A program made the translations under genes and the position numbers. DNA of 12,807 bases from Allocoleopsis sp036703385 (GTDB lineage Bacteria > Cyanobacteriota > Cyanobacteriia > Cyanobacteriales > Coleofasciculaceae). The notes under the pieces are model-generated. The model was not told where the DNA came from. It made no database searches and saw only the letters and a list, made by a program, of their open reading frames with translations. Below are positions 1-7,071 of the stretch, piece after piece (positions within the stretch are counted from its first letter, which is position 1; every line of letters starts with the position of its first letter). Location: contig NZ_DATNPA010000474.1 in assembly GCF_036703385.1 (NCBI RefSeq), positions 1 through 12,807 on the forward strand, in the 5' to 3' direction.

Positions 1-2196
1 CACGGGTGGGTAGAGGTGAAGCATCAATTGGTGGTTTGATTCCATCGGGAGTATTGTTCCCGCTCTCACCAACAGTGGCATCTGTTCTAGAGGAGCCTCG
101 ATCACAATTTCTGCTGCACCCTCAAAGACTTCATCATTCCAGAAACTATACCAACGTCCCTTGGGAAGGATGACATTTCGCGATCGCGCCCCGTCTTCAA
201 AAACCGGACACACTAATAACGCATCCCCCAAAAAGAACGCATCATCTACCGCCCAGAATCGAGAGTCATCACTGTTACCCCAAAAAGCCGGACGAACTGG
301 AGGATATCCCTTCTGACTTGCCTCCCATGATAAGGTATAAAAGTAGGGCAGCAGTCGGTAACGCAGTTGCAAAAATTCCCGAATTATGCTTAGGTAAGGT
401 TCGCCATACGTCCAAGGTGCGCGATACTCAACGTTGTTCGAGCAGTGACTGCGGTAGAACGTCAGAAACGTGGACATTTGGAACCAGCGCAAATATAGTT
501 CTGCCGGAGGATTGCCTTGGAAACCGCCGATATCTGGCCCACTGTAAGGAATTCCTGAAAGTCCTAAGCCGACTACCGTTGCTACAGTTTGGCGCATCGC
601 CGCCCAAGTACATTCGATATCGCCTGTCCAAGTCCAAGCATAGCGTTGCAATCCCGCCCAACCTGCACGGGAGACAATGAATGGACGTTGCTGCGGTCGA
701 TACCCGCACAGCGCTTCATACCCCGCCTTAGCTTGCAGCATCCCATACACATTATGGGCTTCGCGATGGTCGCCACCTCTCCCTTCCATGAAGTGCTGGG
801 TTACTTTGGGTAGAGAGCGATCGCCCCAGAGGATAAACGCCGCAGGCTCATTCATGTCGTGCCAAAATCCGGCTACACCCACATCCAGGAGATATTCATA
901 CTGCCGACTCCACCAAGTGCGAACCACTGGCTTCGTAAAATCTGGGAAGACGCACCAACCAGGCCAGACTGGCCCAACGACTGGCTTACCGTTGGGAAGT
1001 TTGCAAAAGGCGTCGAGTACCCGACCTTCGAGGAAGAGTTGGCTTTGGTAGCTGTACTTGATTCCAGGATTGAGAATAGAGATAAATCGCACCCCATCTT
1101 TTGCAAGTTCTTGCGTGAAGCTGGGTAATTGGGGAAAGCGATCGGGGTGGATTGTGAACGCTCGGTAGCCAACTTGAACGTCAATATCGAGGTGAATTGC
1201 ACTCAGAGGCAGGTTATACGACTTAAACTCCTGAACCGTTTCTCGAACGGCCTCTTCGGTACGATACCCCCAGCGTGACTGGTGATACCCTAATGCCCAA
1301 CGAGGGGGCAGTGGAGGGCGTCCGGTTAACTCGGTATACCGCTCCAGCAAGTGAGCGGGTGAACCAGCCGCTACGTAGTAACGCAGCGCTCCTCCTTCAA
1401 AAGCCGCTGTGGCTACATCCTCAAAGGTAAAATAAGCTTCAAACGTATTCTCGTAGAAAATCAGGTAACTTCCAGAGGAGTGAAGACCCAAATACACGGG
1501 TATGCAAATATACATGGGGTCGGCTCCCGGCCCGTACATGCCCGCCGCATCATAGTTCCACATGCGAAAGGTTTTGGGGCAATCAGTCAATTCCCCTTTC
1601 TCCGTTAGCTCCCTAGCAGCACGCAAGTTTAGGGGTGCGGCTCGTTCTCCCAAACCGTAGATGTGTTCGTCTTCTCTGAGTTGTGCTCGATGAGTCCACC
1701 CTTGGTGTGAGCGTTGCGGTGGCAGTTCTTCCCGTAGGATTTGCCCGGTTGAGCTGTAGAATTTCACGCTACCATCAGCTTTGATGATCACCTTCAACGC
1801 TGGAGAGTCCTGCTCTGCCGGGTTTTTGCTCGATACAGTCCAGCCCTCAACGGTCTCGTCTAACGTCGTTTCGACTTCAGGCCAATCTTTGCGGTGAATT
1901 GCATAATGAATCGGAGGGATGCCAGGGTACCAGTCCACTCGCACTAGATCGGGGGTTAAAAAAGAGACTTCCAGTTCTGCTTGCTCGAAGTAGAAGCGAG
2001 CACCTCTAGGCTTCGGTTCAGCTCGGAGCATTTTTCCGGGGCTGTCAAAGGTGTCCTCGTTCTGCTCAATGGGAAACTCGCGTTCGATGCGATCGCGATT
2101 GCGCGAGTACAGGAATGCCTTGGGAGCATAGGTCAAGTATAAGAGCGAGCCCCAAAAAAAACGTAATTGCAATGATATCTTCTTGAACAAATCCAT
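1..2196 (-). CDS. GH31 family alpha-glucosidase (partial, C-terminus beyond left edge)
   Basis: The enzyme probably removes terminal alpha-linked glucose or a related sugar from oligosaccharides or glycans. My translation of the minus strand is open for 732 codons from ATG at 2196 to the window edge. An in-frame TAG 18 nt before the ATG fixes the start. Visible motifs are YGLGER (180-185) in the N-terminal beta domain, YHQSRWGY (304-311), HLDID (335-339), the nucleophile motif FWHDMNEP with Asp447, HNVYG, and WTGD with the likely acid/base Asp526. A beta-sandwich after about residue 640 is cut off; perhaps 50 residues are missing by comparison with the family. Residues 8-30 are hydrophobic and aromatic with no clear cleavage site, so secretion is undecided. 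The substrate motif normally read as DIDYMDGYR is DIDVQVGYR here. Family assignment is very secure; substrate is not. Confidence 0.93.
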   Translation of the reverse strand, partial: MDLFKKISLQLRFFWGSLLYLTYAPKAFLYSRNRDRIEREFPIEQNEDTFDSPGKMLRAEPKPRGARFYFEQAELEVSFLTPDLVRVDWYPGIPPIHYAIHRKDWPEVETTLDETVEGWTVSSKNPAEQDSPALKVIIKADGSVKFYSSTGQILREELPPQRSHQGWTHRAQLREDEHIYGLGERAAPLNLRAARELTEKGELTDCPKTFRMWNYDAAGMYGPGADPMYICIPVYLGLHSSGSYLIFYENTFEAYFTFEDVATAAFEGGALRYYVAAGSPAHLLERYTELTGRPPLPPRWALGYHQSRWGYRTEEAVRETVQEFKSYNLPLSAIHLDIDVQVGYRAFTIHPDRFPQLPSFTQELAKDGVRFISILNPGIKYSYQSQLFLEGRVLDAFCKLPNGKPVVGPVWPGWCVFPDFTKPVVRTWWSRQYEYLLDVGVAGFWHDMNEPAAFILWGDRSLPKVTQHFMEGRGGDHREAHNVYGMLQAKAGYEALCGYRPQQRPFIVSRAGWAGLQRYAWTWTGDIECTWAAMRQTVATVVGLGLSGIPYSGPDIGGFQGNPPAELYLRWFQMSTFLTFYRSHCSNNVEYRAPWTYGEPYLSIIREFLQLRYRLLPYFYTLSWEASQKGYPPVRPAFWGNSDDSRFWAVDDAFFLGDALLVCPVFEDGARSRNVILPKGRWYSFWNDEVFEGAAEIVIEAPLEQMPLLVRAGTILPMESNHQLMLHLYPPV

Positions 2197-2609
2197 AGGT
2201 TGTTGCGATCGCTAGGTCAATATTTTTAGCTAACTGAAAATTCTTCTAATCAATAAACTCTTTTATGATGGGCAGAACTCTATTCAAATCAGCATCAATC
2301 TCTAGTAAGATTTCAATTAACAAAAAAATGTATTTAATAATACTCTGGAACTTCCAAATAAAAAACGCCCAATGCACTAGCCACTCAGTCTAAATTAGCG
2401 ATACCCTTTTGATAATTGATTTATAGGAAGCCTCTTAATCAGTTTCCAAAGGTTAGGAATATGGATATAGACTGTTAGAACTAGTTTGCGATCGCAAGTA
2501 CACGGATGCTCACCTCTTGCAACAGGACTTCAGACAATAGTTTGGTATCATCAGCGACAATTTAAAGCATCCCAATCAAAGGCAAAATCGTACAAACAAA
2601 GAGTTAGAA
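2197..2609. other. Divergent intergenic region between GH31 and aldo/keto reductase genes
   Basis: This 413-bp AT-rich gap must hold the promoters of both flanking genes, which read away from each other. Two HIP1 octamers (2205-2212 and 2488-2495) lie in it. I found no convincing -35/-10 pair, no sizeable open frame and no strong hairpin. No Shine-Dalgarno is seen before the GH31 start; a weak GAG precedes the reductase ATG by about 9 nt. Confidence 0.6.
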
Positions 2610-3575
2610 ATGGAAACACGGCAATTAGGCACCTCTGATGTAAAAATCACCCCCATCATTATGGGGACTTGGCAGGCTGGAAAAAGCATGTGGGTTGGAA
2701 TTGAAGATGCCGAAACCATTAAAGCTATACGCGCTGCTTTTGATGTAGGGATTACAACGGTTGATACAGCAGAGGTTTACGGTAATGGTCACTCAGAGCA
2801 AATCGTCGCTCAAGCACTTTCCGATGTTCGCGATCGCGTGACTTATGCCAGCAAGGTGTTTGCCAACCATCTCAAATATGACCAGGTCATCGAAGCGTGT
2901 GAGAGTTCCTTGCAGAGGCTCAAGACAGATTACATCGACCTATACCAGATTCACTGGCCTTCAGGTGCTTTTAAAAGTGAAATCGTGCCCATTGAAGAAA
3001 CGATGAGCGCCTTGAACAAGTTGAAGGAGCAAGGTAAGATTCGAGCGATCGGTGTTTCTAATTTCTCCCCTGCCCAAATCGCAGAAGCTTTACAGTATGG
3101 GCGTATTGATAGCTTGCAACCACCCTATTCTCTGTTTTGGCGTCAAGTGGAAACGGAGGCTATGCCTTACTGTGTCCAGAACAATATCTCTATCCTTGCT
3201 TACTCCTCTTTAGCTCAGGGACTGCTAACGGGCAAGTTTGGCCCTGATCGCAAGTTAGAGGAAGGCGATCATCGCAAAAATAATAAGCTGTTTAAGGGTG
3301 AGAACTACCAGCGAGTGCAGCAAGCCCTAGCTCAGCTTCGCCCCATTGCAGAACGTCATCAGTGTACTCTGGCTCAGTTATCTCTGGCTTGGTTGATTGC
3401 CCAGCCGCAAACCAATGCCATCGCAGGAGCACGCCATGCCGAACAAGCCTCTCAAAATGCCAAAGCCGCTGAGGTGAAGCTATCGGATGACGAACTCCAG
3501 GAAATTGACGCGATCGGACGTCAAGTCACAGATCATCTAGACAATAATCCGGTTATGTGGGACTGGGATTCGTGA
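2610..3575 (+). CDS. Aldo/keto reductase, NADPH-dependent oxidoreductase
   Basis: This soluble cytoplasmic TIM-barrel enzyme of 321 residues would reduce an aldehyde or ketone with NADPH. The length is normal for the family. The catalytic tetrad is complete: Asp52 and Tyr57 in VDTAEVYGNGHSE, Lys82 in ASKVF and His115 in QIHWP. The barrel core motif IGVSNFSP is present. The C-terminal cofactor loop GARHAEQASQN (about 274-284) matches the region that grips the 2'-phosphate of NADPH. The gene stands alone: it is divergent from the GH31 gene and 182 nt upstream of rpsU on the same strand. The natural substrate cannot be told from sequence. Neighbourhood to a glycosidase hints at sugar chemistry but is weak evidence. 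Confidence 0.93.
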   Translation: METRQLGTSDVKITPIIMGTWQAGKSMWVGIEDAETIKAIRAAFDVGITTVDTAEVYGNGHSEQIVAQALSDVRDRVTYASKVFANHLKYDQVIEACESSLQRLKTDYIDLYQIHWPSGAFKSEIVPIEETMSALNKLKEQGKIRAIGVSNFSPAQIAEALQYGRIDSLQPPYSLFWRQVETEAMPYCVQNNISILAYSSLAQGLLTGKFGPDRKLEEGDHRKNNKLFKGENYQRVQQALAQLRPIAERHQCTLAQLSLAWLIAQPQTNAIAGARHAEQASQNAKAAEVKLSDDELQEIDAIGRQVTDHLDNNPVMWDWDS

Positions 3576-3697
3576 AAACAATTATGCTAGGGTATTTATC
3601 GAGCAATGGATTCGGCTAAAGGCTATGTTGTTCCTTATTGACAAGCTTCTCACCGAATCAAAGCCCCATTTGGCTTGTTGTTCTGCCCATTTCCTCC

Positions 3698-3717
3698 GAT
3701 TAACGCTCTTGTTAATC
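3698..3717. promoter_or_regulatory. 7-bp inverted repeat upstream of rpsU
   Basis: GATTAAC and GTTAATC face each other across the 6-nt spacer GCTCTT, 40 nt before the rpsU start codon. It could be an operator or a leader hairpin of the ribosomal protein mRNA. The stem is AT-rich and not followed by a T run on the plus strand, so it does not look like a terminator for the reductase gene. Function is inferred from position only. Confidence 0.3.
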
Positions 3718-3757
3718 AAAAATTCGCTGTCAGTCTTGAATGTTGATAAGTAAGTAG

Positions 3758-3934
3758 ATGACTCAGGTACTTGTTGGTCAAAACGAAGGTATTGATTCAG
3801 CATTGCGTCGATTTAAGCGTCAAGTCTCAAAAGCTGGGATTTTGACAGAAGTCAGGCGGCATCGCCATTTTGAAACTCCCATTGAAAAACGTAAGCGCAA
3901 GGAAATTGCACGCCGGAAGAAGCGCTGGCGTTAG
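3758..3934 (+). CDS. rpsU: 30S ribosomal protein S21
   Basis: S21 is a small basic protein of the 30S subunit that binds near the 3' end of 16S rRNA and helps mRNA engagement. The frame encodes 58 residues starting MTQVLVGQNEGIDSALRRFK. The family core RRFKRQVSKAG and the following RRHRHFETP are clear, and the tail is rich in Arg and Lys (KRKRKEIARRKKRWR), as expected for rRNA contact. The length is close to cyanobacterial S21. The ATG at 3758 gives exactly the conserved N-terminus; no good Shine-Dalgarno precedes it. It follows the reductase gene at a distance of 182 nt, so it probably has its own promoter, and it faces the histidine kinase gene tail to tail. A 73-codon frame on the opposite strand (3582-3803) is an artefact overlapping its start. 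Confidence 0.95.
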   Translation: MTQVLVGQNEGIDSALRRFKRQVSKAGILTEVRRHRHFETPIEKRKRKEIARRKKRWR

Positions 3935-4072
3935 CTGTGATGATGGGCATGAAAAGGGTTTTCGTTCCGTGATGTGTCGAATATTACGGCTATAGGAGGG
4001 GTCTTACCAGAGGCGCAAGCCAGATAAATCGCTAAGCACAATGCCATCTTAGGAAACAATCTAGGATTATTA

Positions 4073-4098
4073 TGAAGACGTGCACGGGCACGTCTTCA
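4073..4098. terminator. Hairpin between convergent rpsU and histidine kinase genes
   Basis: TGAAGACGTGC and GCACGTCTTCA form a perfect 11-bp stem with the 4-nt loop ACGG. The right arm includes the kinase stop codon (TGA on the minus strand). Lying between two convergent genes, it may stop transcription from both sides. Neither side has a long T run, so factor-independent activity is uncertain; it may instead protect mRNA 3' ends. Confidence 0.5.
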
Positions 4099-5802
4099 CG
4101 GTTGAATTGGAATTTCTATCCTAAATTCCGTTCCTTGGTTGGGTGCAGAGATACACTGCAACTGACCGCCGTGTTTTTCGACAACAATTTGATAACTGAT
4201 GGAGAGCCCTAAACCAGTACCTTTGCCTACTGGTTTTGTGGTGAAAAAGGGGTCAAATATTTGCGACCTGATATCTTCGGGCATCCCCGGCCCGTTGTCG
4301 ATAATCCTAATAACAGCTCGTGGAACAGAGTTCTCCTGAGCTGACGAATCTCCGTCGATGATTTCTGTACAAATTCGGATGATTTTGGGCGATTCGGTTG
4401 GGGAGTACACAGACGCGGAGTCAGCCTGCTGAGAGAAGACTGAGGTTATAGTTGTGCTGGGTGGACTTGCTAGTGTTTCCTTGTCTCTCAAGGCACTATC
4501 CCCAGGGTGTTCGCTCACGCTAACACACCCAGTTTGCCGCGCTTGTGTGCCAGACCGATTCCTTCCAGAATAGGCTTGGCTATTGCTAAATGCATTGACG
4601 TTTAAAGCCCTGTAATGCTCTTCAAAACCCTTTTCCCCACAGAGTTCTGGGGGGCAATCCTCCAAGGCATCGATCGCATTGCACAGCAAATTCATAAACA
4701 CCTGGTTCAATAAACCAGCATAGCCCTTCACTAAGGTCAGTTCCCCGTATTCTTTAATCAGCGTAATCCCCGAATGAGTACCTTTTGGTTTTAGTCGATT
4801 GTTGATAATTAACAAGGTGCTATCAATGCCTTTGTGAATATCAACCCGTGTCATTTCGGCTTCATCAATCCGTGAGAAACTCCGCAAGGATTGAACGATC
4901 TGACGAATGCGATCGGCTCCCAACTGCATCGATGACAAGGTTTTTGGGAAATCTTCAATTAAAAACTCCAGATCGATTGCTTCAGCTCTGGCTTGGATTT
5001 CGGGTATCGGCTGGGGATAGTGTTTGGCGTAGAGCCTCAGGAGGTCTAATAAATCATCGACATATTGAGTGGCAGGGATAAGATTGCCACAAACGAAGTT
5101 GACTGGATTGTTAATCTCATGAGCAACACCCGCCACTAACTGCCCTAAGTTGCACATTTTTTCGTTGTGAATCAACTGGGCTTGGGTTTGCTGTAGCTTA
5201 GTCAATGCCTGTTTTAGTTGCTCGGCTTTGGCTCTCAGTTGCGCTTCTGATCGCCGCGAAGATTCCTCGGCTAACTTTCGCTGAGTGATATCTGTGACGA
5301 AGCCTTCATAGTAAAGCAATGTGCCATCTTCATTCCTCACAGCCCGTGCATTTTCCGAAATCCAGATGATACTGCCGTCTTTGCGATAAACCTGAGACTC
5401 AAAGTCAGATACCGCATCACAAGTGTGCAGGCGCTCAATAAATTCCTGACGGCGGTTCGGATCTATGTAAAGCTGCCGCCCAATGTCAGTTAAATTTTTG
5501 AGCAATTCTTCGGCTGATTCGTAGCCGTAGATGCGTGCCAGCGCCGGGTTACAGTCTAGGTAGCTTCCATTAGGCGTAGTTTGAAAGATTCCTTCGACGG
5601 CGTTTTCAAAGATACTGCGATACTTCTGCTCCGCTTGCCTTAGAGCTTCTTCCACCCGTTGACGCTCAGCAATTTGATGAGCTAGTTCGTGATTAGCGCG
5701 TTTCAATTGCTTTGTCCGTTCGACAAGGTTGTTGTGAACTTTTTCATAGTACTCTACCCGGTCGGCAGAGCTAGCTGAGAAATTGTCACGGCGTAGGAAC
5801 AT
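4096..5802 (-). CDS. PAS-domain sensor histidine kinase, soluble, orphan
   Basis: This 568-residue kinase has no membrane segment, so it senses a cytoplasmic signal. The order is: an N-terminal coiled coil (about 18-60), a PAS/PAC domain (about 58-178, ending VTDITQRK), a second coiled coil (178-212), and a HisKA dimerisation helix with phospho-acceptor His229 in VAHEINNP. The ATPase domain follows, with N-box Asn371/Asn375 (MNLLCNAID), G1 box DNGPGMP (502-508) and G2 box GKGTGLGLS (526-534). All catalytic motifs are intact. Roughly residues 383-472 form a low-complexity insertion between the N-box and the G1 box. No receiver domain and no response-regulator gene are nearby, so the partner is unknown. 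The start ATG is preceded at once by an in-frame TGA; a GGAGG lies 27 nt upstream, too far to be a standard ribosome site. Confidence 0.93.
   Translation of the reverse strand: MFLRRDNFSASSADRVEYYEKVHNNLVERTKQLKRANHELAHQIAERQRVEEALRQAEQKYRSIFENAVEGIFQTTPNGSYLDCNPALARIYGYESAEELLKNLTDIGRQLYIDPNRRQEFIERLHTCDAVSDFESQVYRKDGSIIWISENARAVRNEDGTLLYYEGFVTDITQRKLAEESSRRSEAQLRAKAEQLKQALTKLQQTQAQLIHNEKMCNLGQLVAGVAHEINNPVNFVCGNLIPATQYVDDLLDLLRLYAKHYPQPIPEIQARAEAIDLEFLIEDFPKTLSSMQLGADRIRQIVQSLRSFSRIDEAEMTRVDIHKGIDSTLLIINNRLKPKGTHSGITLIKEYGELTLVKGYAGLLNQVFMNLLCNAIDALEDCPPELCGEKGFEEHYRALNVNAFSNSQAYSGRNRSGTQARQTGCVSVSEHPGDSALRDKETLASPPSTTITSVFSQQADSASVYSPTESPKIIRICTEIIDGDSSAQENSVPRAVIRIIDNGPGMPEDIRSQIFDPFFTTKPVGKGTGLGLSISYQIVVEKHGGQLQCISAPNQGTEFRIEIPIQP
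4387..4656 (-). other. Low-complexity in-frame insertion within the kinase ATPase domain
   Basis: About 90 codons (kinase residues 383-472) separate the N-box helix from the strand leading to the G1 box, where most kinases have about 20-40 residues. The translation is rich in Ser, Thr, Gly, Gln, Pro and Arg, has no predicted fold I recognise, and lacks the hydrophobic pattern of its flanks. The DNA contains GGGTGT and ACACCC in opposite orientation near 4506-4530. It may be a decayed repeat sequence captured in frame. Boundaries are approximate and were judged by eye. Confidence 0.5.
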
Positions 5803-5853
5803 GGCTCATTTGCTGAATTCTCTAGCCCACCTCCAACATTATTTAACCTTTCG

Positions 5854-5916
5854 GTCACCTGCTGGGTGATGCAGCACATATACATTCTGCGATATTTCGC
5901 GCTCCCAGCAGGTGAC
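5854..5916. repeat. Long-armed inverted repeat upstream of the kinase gene
   Basis: GTCACCTGCTGGG (5854-5866) is exactly repeated in reverse complement as CCCAGCAGGTGAC (5904-5916), across 37 nt. The spacer itself holds GCAG/CTGC and GCGA/TCGC pairs, so the whole 63-nt segment can fold into a branched hairpin. It sits 52-114 nt before the kinase start codon. It could be a leader structure, a small RNA, or a small palindromic mobile repeat. No T run follows on either strand. Confidence 0.6.
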
Positions 5917-5963
5917 AGTTATCCGTCTCTTTTGTGATTAAAAGTTACAATTTAGGTGATCGA

Positions 5964-5981
5964 AATCACTGCGTAGTGATT
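5964..5981. repeat. Short inverted repeat with GCGT loop
   Basis: AATCACT and AGTGATT form a perfect 7-bp stem closed by GCGT. It lies in the gap between the kinase and the possible small gene, 51 nt past the stop codon of the latter on the minus strand. No T run follows. It could be a protein-binding palindrome or a weak 3' end structure. Confidence 0.35.
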
Positions 5982-6031
5982 GAGACTACTGTATTGTATT
6001 AATCCTTACTTTGGCTTATTTTGGGATTCGA

Positions 6032-6172
6032 CTACACTATCATTGCAAATTTTTCAGGGTTTGGCAGTGCTTTCTCTGACAACACTGTATCTGTCCAAAC
6101 GGTGTCTTCTTCTTTCGCACTAACCTGATACGCCTCTAAGCAAGCATAATCAGGATGAGCTTTCTGACTCAT
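6032..6172 (-). CDS. Possible small protein, 46 residues, unknown function
   Basis: A frame of 46 codons plus stop starts at ATG 6172 and ends at TAG 6032, 30 nt downstream of folB on the same strand. The protein begins MSQKAHPDYACLEAYQ and is acidic and soluble, with no membrane segment or metal-binding motif; I do not recognise a family. GGTGGG directly abuts the ATG, too close for a normal ribosome site, and an in-frame TAA lies 18 nt before the start. In its favour are protein-like composition and tight placement behind folB, which would allow co-transcription. Against it are the short length and lack of known relatives. It could be chance or a decayed gene. Confidence 0.4.
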   Translation of the reverse strand: MSQKAHPDYACLEAYQVSAKEEDTVWTDTVLSEKALPNPEKFAMIV

Positions 6173-6174
6173 CC
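6153..6174. promoter_or_regulatory. Hairpin over the start codon of the possible small gene
   Basis: GGATGAG and CTCATCC form a perfect 7-bp stem with an 8-nt loop. On the minus strand the left arm contains the ATG of the 46-codon frame, so folding would hide the start codon. No T run follows, so it is a poor terminator for folB. Confidence 0.35.
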
Positions 6175-6202
6175 CACCAAAAACATGTTAATCACTTTTC
6201 AG

Positions 6203-6559
6203 CTAACGCGCTCTGGTGATGTCAATGGTGATTTGGCCGCCAAAGTCGGGGATAGGGGCGGCGGGTTTGCTTAACAGAACCCGGACTTGCTGCACTTGCT
6301 CCAATTGTAATAGGGTAGCTGCGATCGCGCTCGCCAACTTTTCCACCAATGCAAACTTCGATGTTTTCACTAACTGCTTGACTTTTTCAATGGCATGGCG
6401 GTAGTCCAGCGTATCAGCAATGTCGTCACTCTCTCCTGCCGATGTTAAGTCAAGCCACAACGTTAGATCAACCTCGAACCACTGTCCTAGCACCTGCTCC
6501 TCTGGTAGGTAACCTGTATATCCGTAGCAACGAATCCCTGTTAATTGAATGCAGTCCAT
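6203..6559 (-). CDS. folB: Dihydroneopterin aldolase
   Basis: FolB splits 7,8-dihydroneopterin into 6-hydroxymethyl-7,8-dihydropterin and glycolaldehyde, a cytoplasmic step in folate synthesis. The 118 residues match the usual size (about 120). Conserved parts visible are GIRCYGYTGYLPEEQVLGQ (8-26) with Glu21, LDYRHA with Tyr53, the pterin-anchoring Glu73 in LVEKLA, and catalytic Lys98 in LLSKPAAPIPDFGG. Enzymes of this family form ring-shaped multimers of such small subunits. The gene is not beside other folate genes here. A possible 46-codon gene follows after 30 nt, and the hlyD-synthase pair lies divergently upstream. No clear Shine-Dalgarno precedes the ATG at 6559. Identity is secure. 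Confidence 0.95.
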   Translation of the reverse strand: MDCIQLTGIRCYGYTGYLPEEQVLGQWFEVDLTLWLDLTSAGESDDIADTLDYRHAIEKVKQLVKTSKFALVEKLASAIAATLLQLEQVQQVRVLLSKPAAPIPDFGGQITIDITRAR

Positions 6560-6612
6560 CGAATTTTAATTTTTAGTTAAACACACTTGCCGTCAAACGT
6601 ACTACTTTATTT

Positions 6613-6638
6613 TCCCCTATCCCCCTATCTTCCCATCC
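6613..6638. repeat. Degenerate pyrimidine tandem repeat
   Basis: Three to four imperfect units of 7-8 nt follow one another: CCCCTAT, CCCCCTAT, CTTCCCAT, then CCCAGTCAT more loosely. Short tandem repeats of this flavour are common between cyanobacterial genes. No function is inferred. Confidence 0.4.
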
Positions 6639-6879
6639 CAGTCATCTACTCTCTTTGAACGCAACTCCACACGCCTACGAGGTTATGTGTAAGTTTTGAC
6701 ACCAATAATTTTCAGTCTCTTTACCAAAACTTCATATAAGGTTCTGACCTTAGCCAGAGGCGCACCAGTCCAAATCTAAACAAATGCCGAGTTTGCGGCT
6801 CTTTTTCACGGTTTACAGCCCTATCCCTTTATGTAGATACGATGAAGAAGGTGGAATAAAGATGTTCACATTGGACATT

Positions 6880-6901
6880 ATCTAGTACTATTCAACTAGA
6901 T
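6880..6901. promoter_or_regulatory. 7-bp inverted repeat upstream of hlyD-like gene
   Basis: ATCTAGT and ACTAGAT face each other across the 8-nt spacer ACTATTCA, about 170 nt before the start codon of the membrane-fusion gene. It resembles a regulator-binding dyad in size, but could be chance in AT-rich DNA. A T-rich stretch follows, but the stem is too weak for a typical terminator. Confidence 0.3.
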
Positions 6902-7071
6902 TATTTTTCAGTAATTCACGAACTTTTTTGCCGATCTTCTACTACTCATTGCAAGGCAAAAATTAATCAAGAAATATTATTTTTCCGGGTTGTGTTTTCC
7001 CGAGAACTCTTCATCTTGCTTCATCTAGCTAAAGTTTTGAGGAGCGGTTTTCTAATTGGCTAAATTTTTCT

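Larger units (their letters stand above)
6560..7071. other. Long divergent intergenic region upstream of hlyD-synthase pair
   Basis: This 512-bp gap separates folB from the membrane-fusion gene and must carry promoters for both. It contains a pyrimidine-rich tandem-like stretch near 6613 and an inverted repeat at 6880. TTGCAA (about 6950) followed by TATTAT (about 6976) is a possible but poorly spaced plus-strand promoter. GAGGAG lies about 30 nt before the hlyD ATG, too far for a standard ribosome site, and no in-frame start suits it. The longest open frame I noticed (33 codons near 6783) does not look coding. I searched by eye for a c-di-GMP riboswitch and did not see one. Confidence 0.55.

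Noticed and set aside
1..2196. GH31 region as a broken pseudogene, since many short frames lie in it on both strands
   Set aside because: Reading the minus strand codon by codon from 2196 to the left edge shows one uninterrupted frame with all catalytic motifs; the short frames are shadows.
3638..3643. TTGACA as -35 element for rpsU
   Set aside because: No -10-like hexamer lies 16-18 nt downstream.
3582..3803. 73-codon frame on the minus strand between the reductase and rpsU
   Set aside because: It overlaps the start of the unmistakable rpsU gene, has no family features and a composition unlike its neighbours.
5871..5939. 22-codon frame within the foldback element
   Set aside because: It is largely a reading of the palindrome itself and has no support as a gene.
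6150..6176. Hammerhead-ribozyme-like GATGAGTC...GAAA on the minus strand
   Set aside because: The core lacks the leading CU, a stem II and the matching partner strands, so it is only a simple hairpin.
6783..6890. 33-codon frame upstream of hlyD
   Set aside because: No ribosome site and a composition typical of non-coding DNA; overlaps the inverted repeat.
6560..7071. c-di-GMP riboswitch in front of the PilZ synthase operon
   Set aside because: I saw none of the conserved core blocks of the GEMM-type classes; the similarity was suggested only by the function of the downstream gene.
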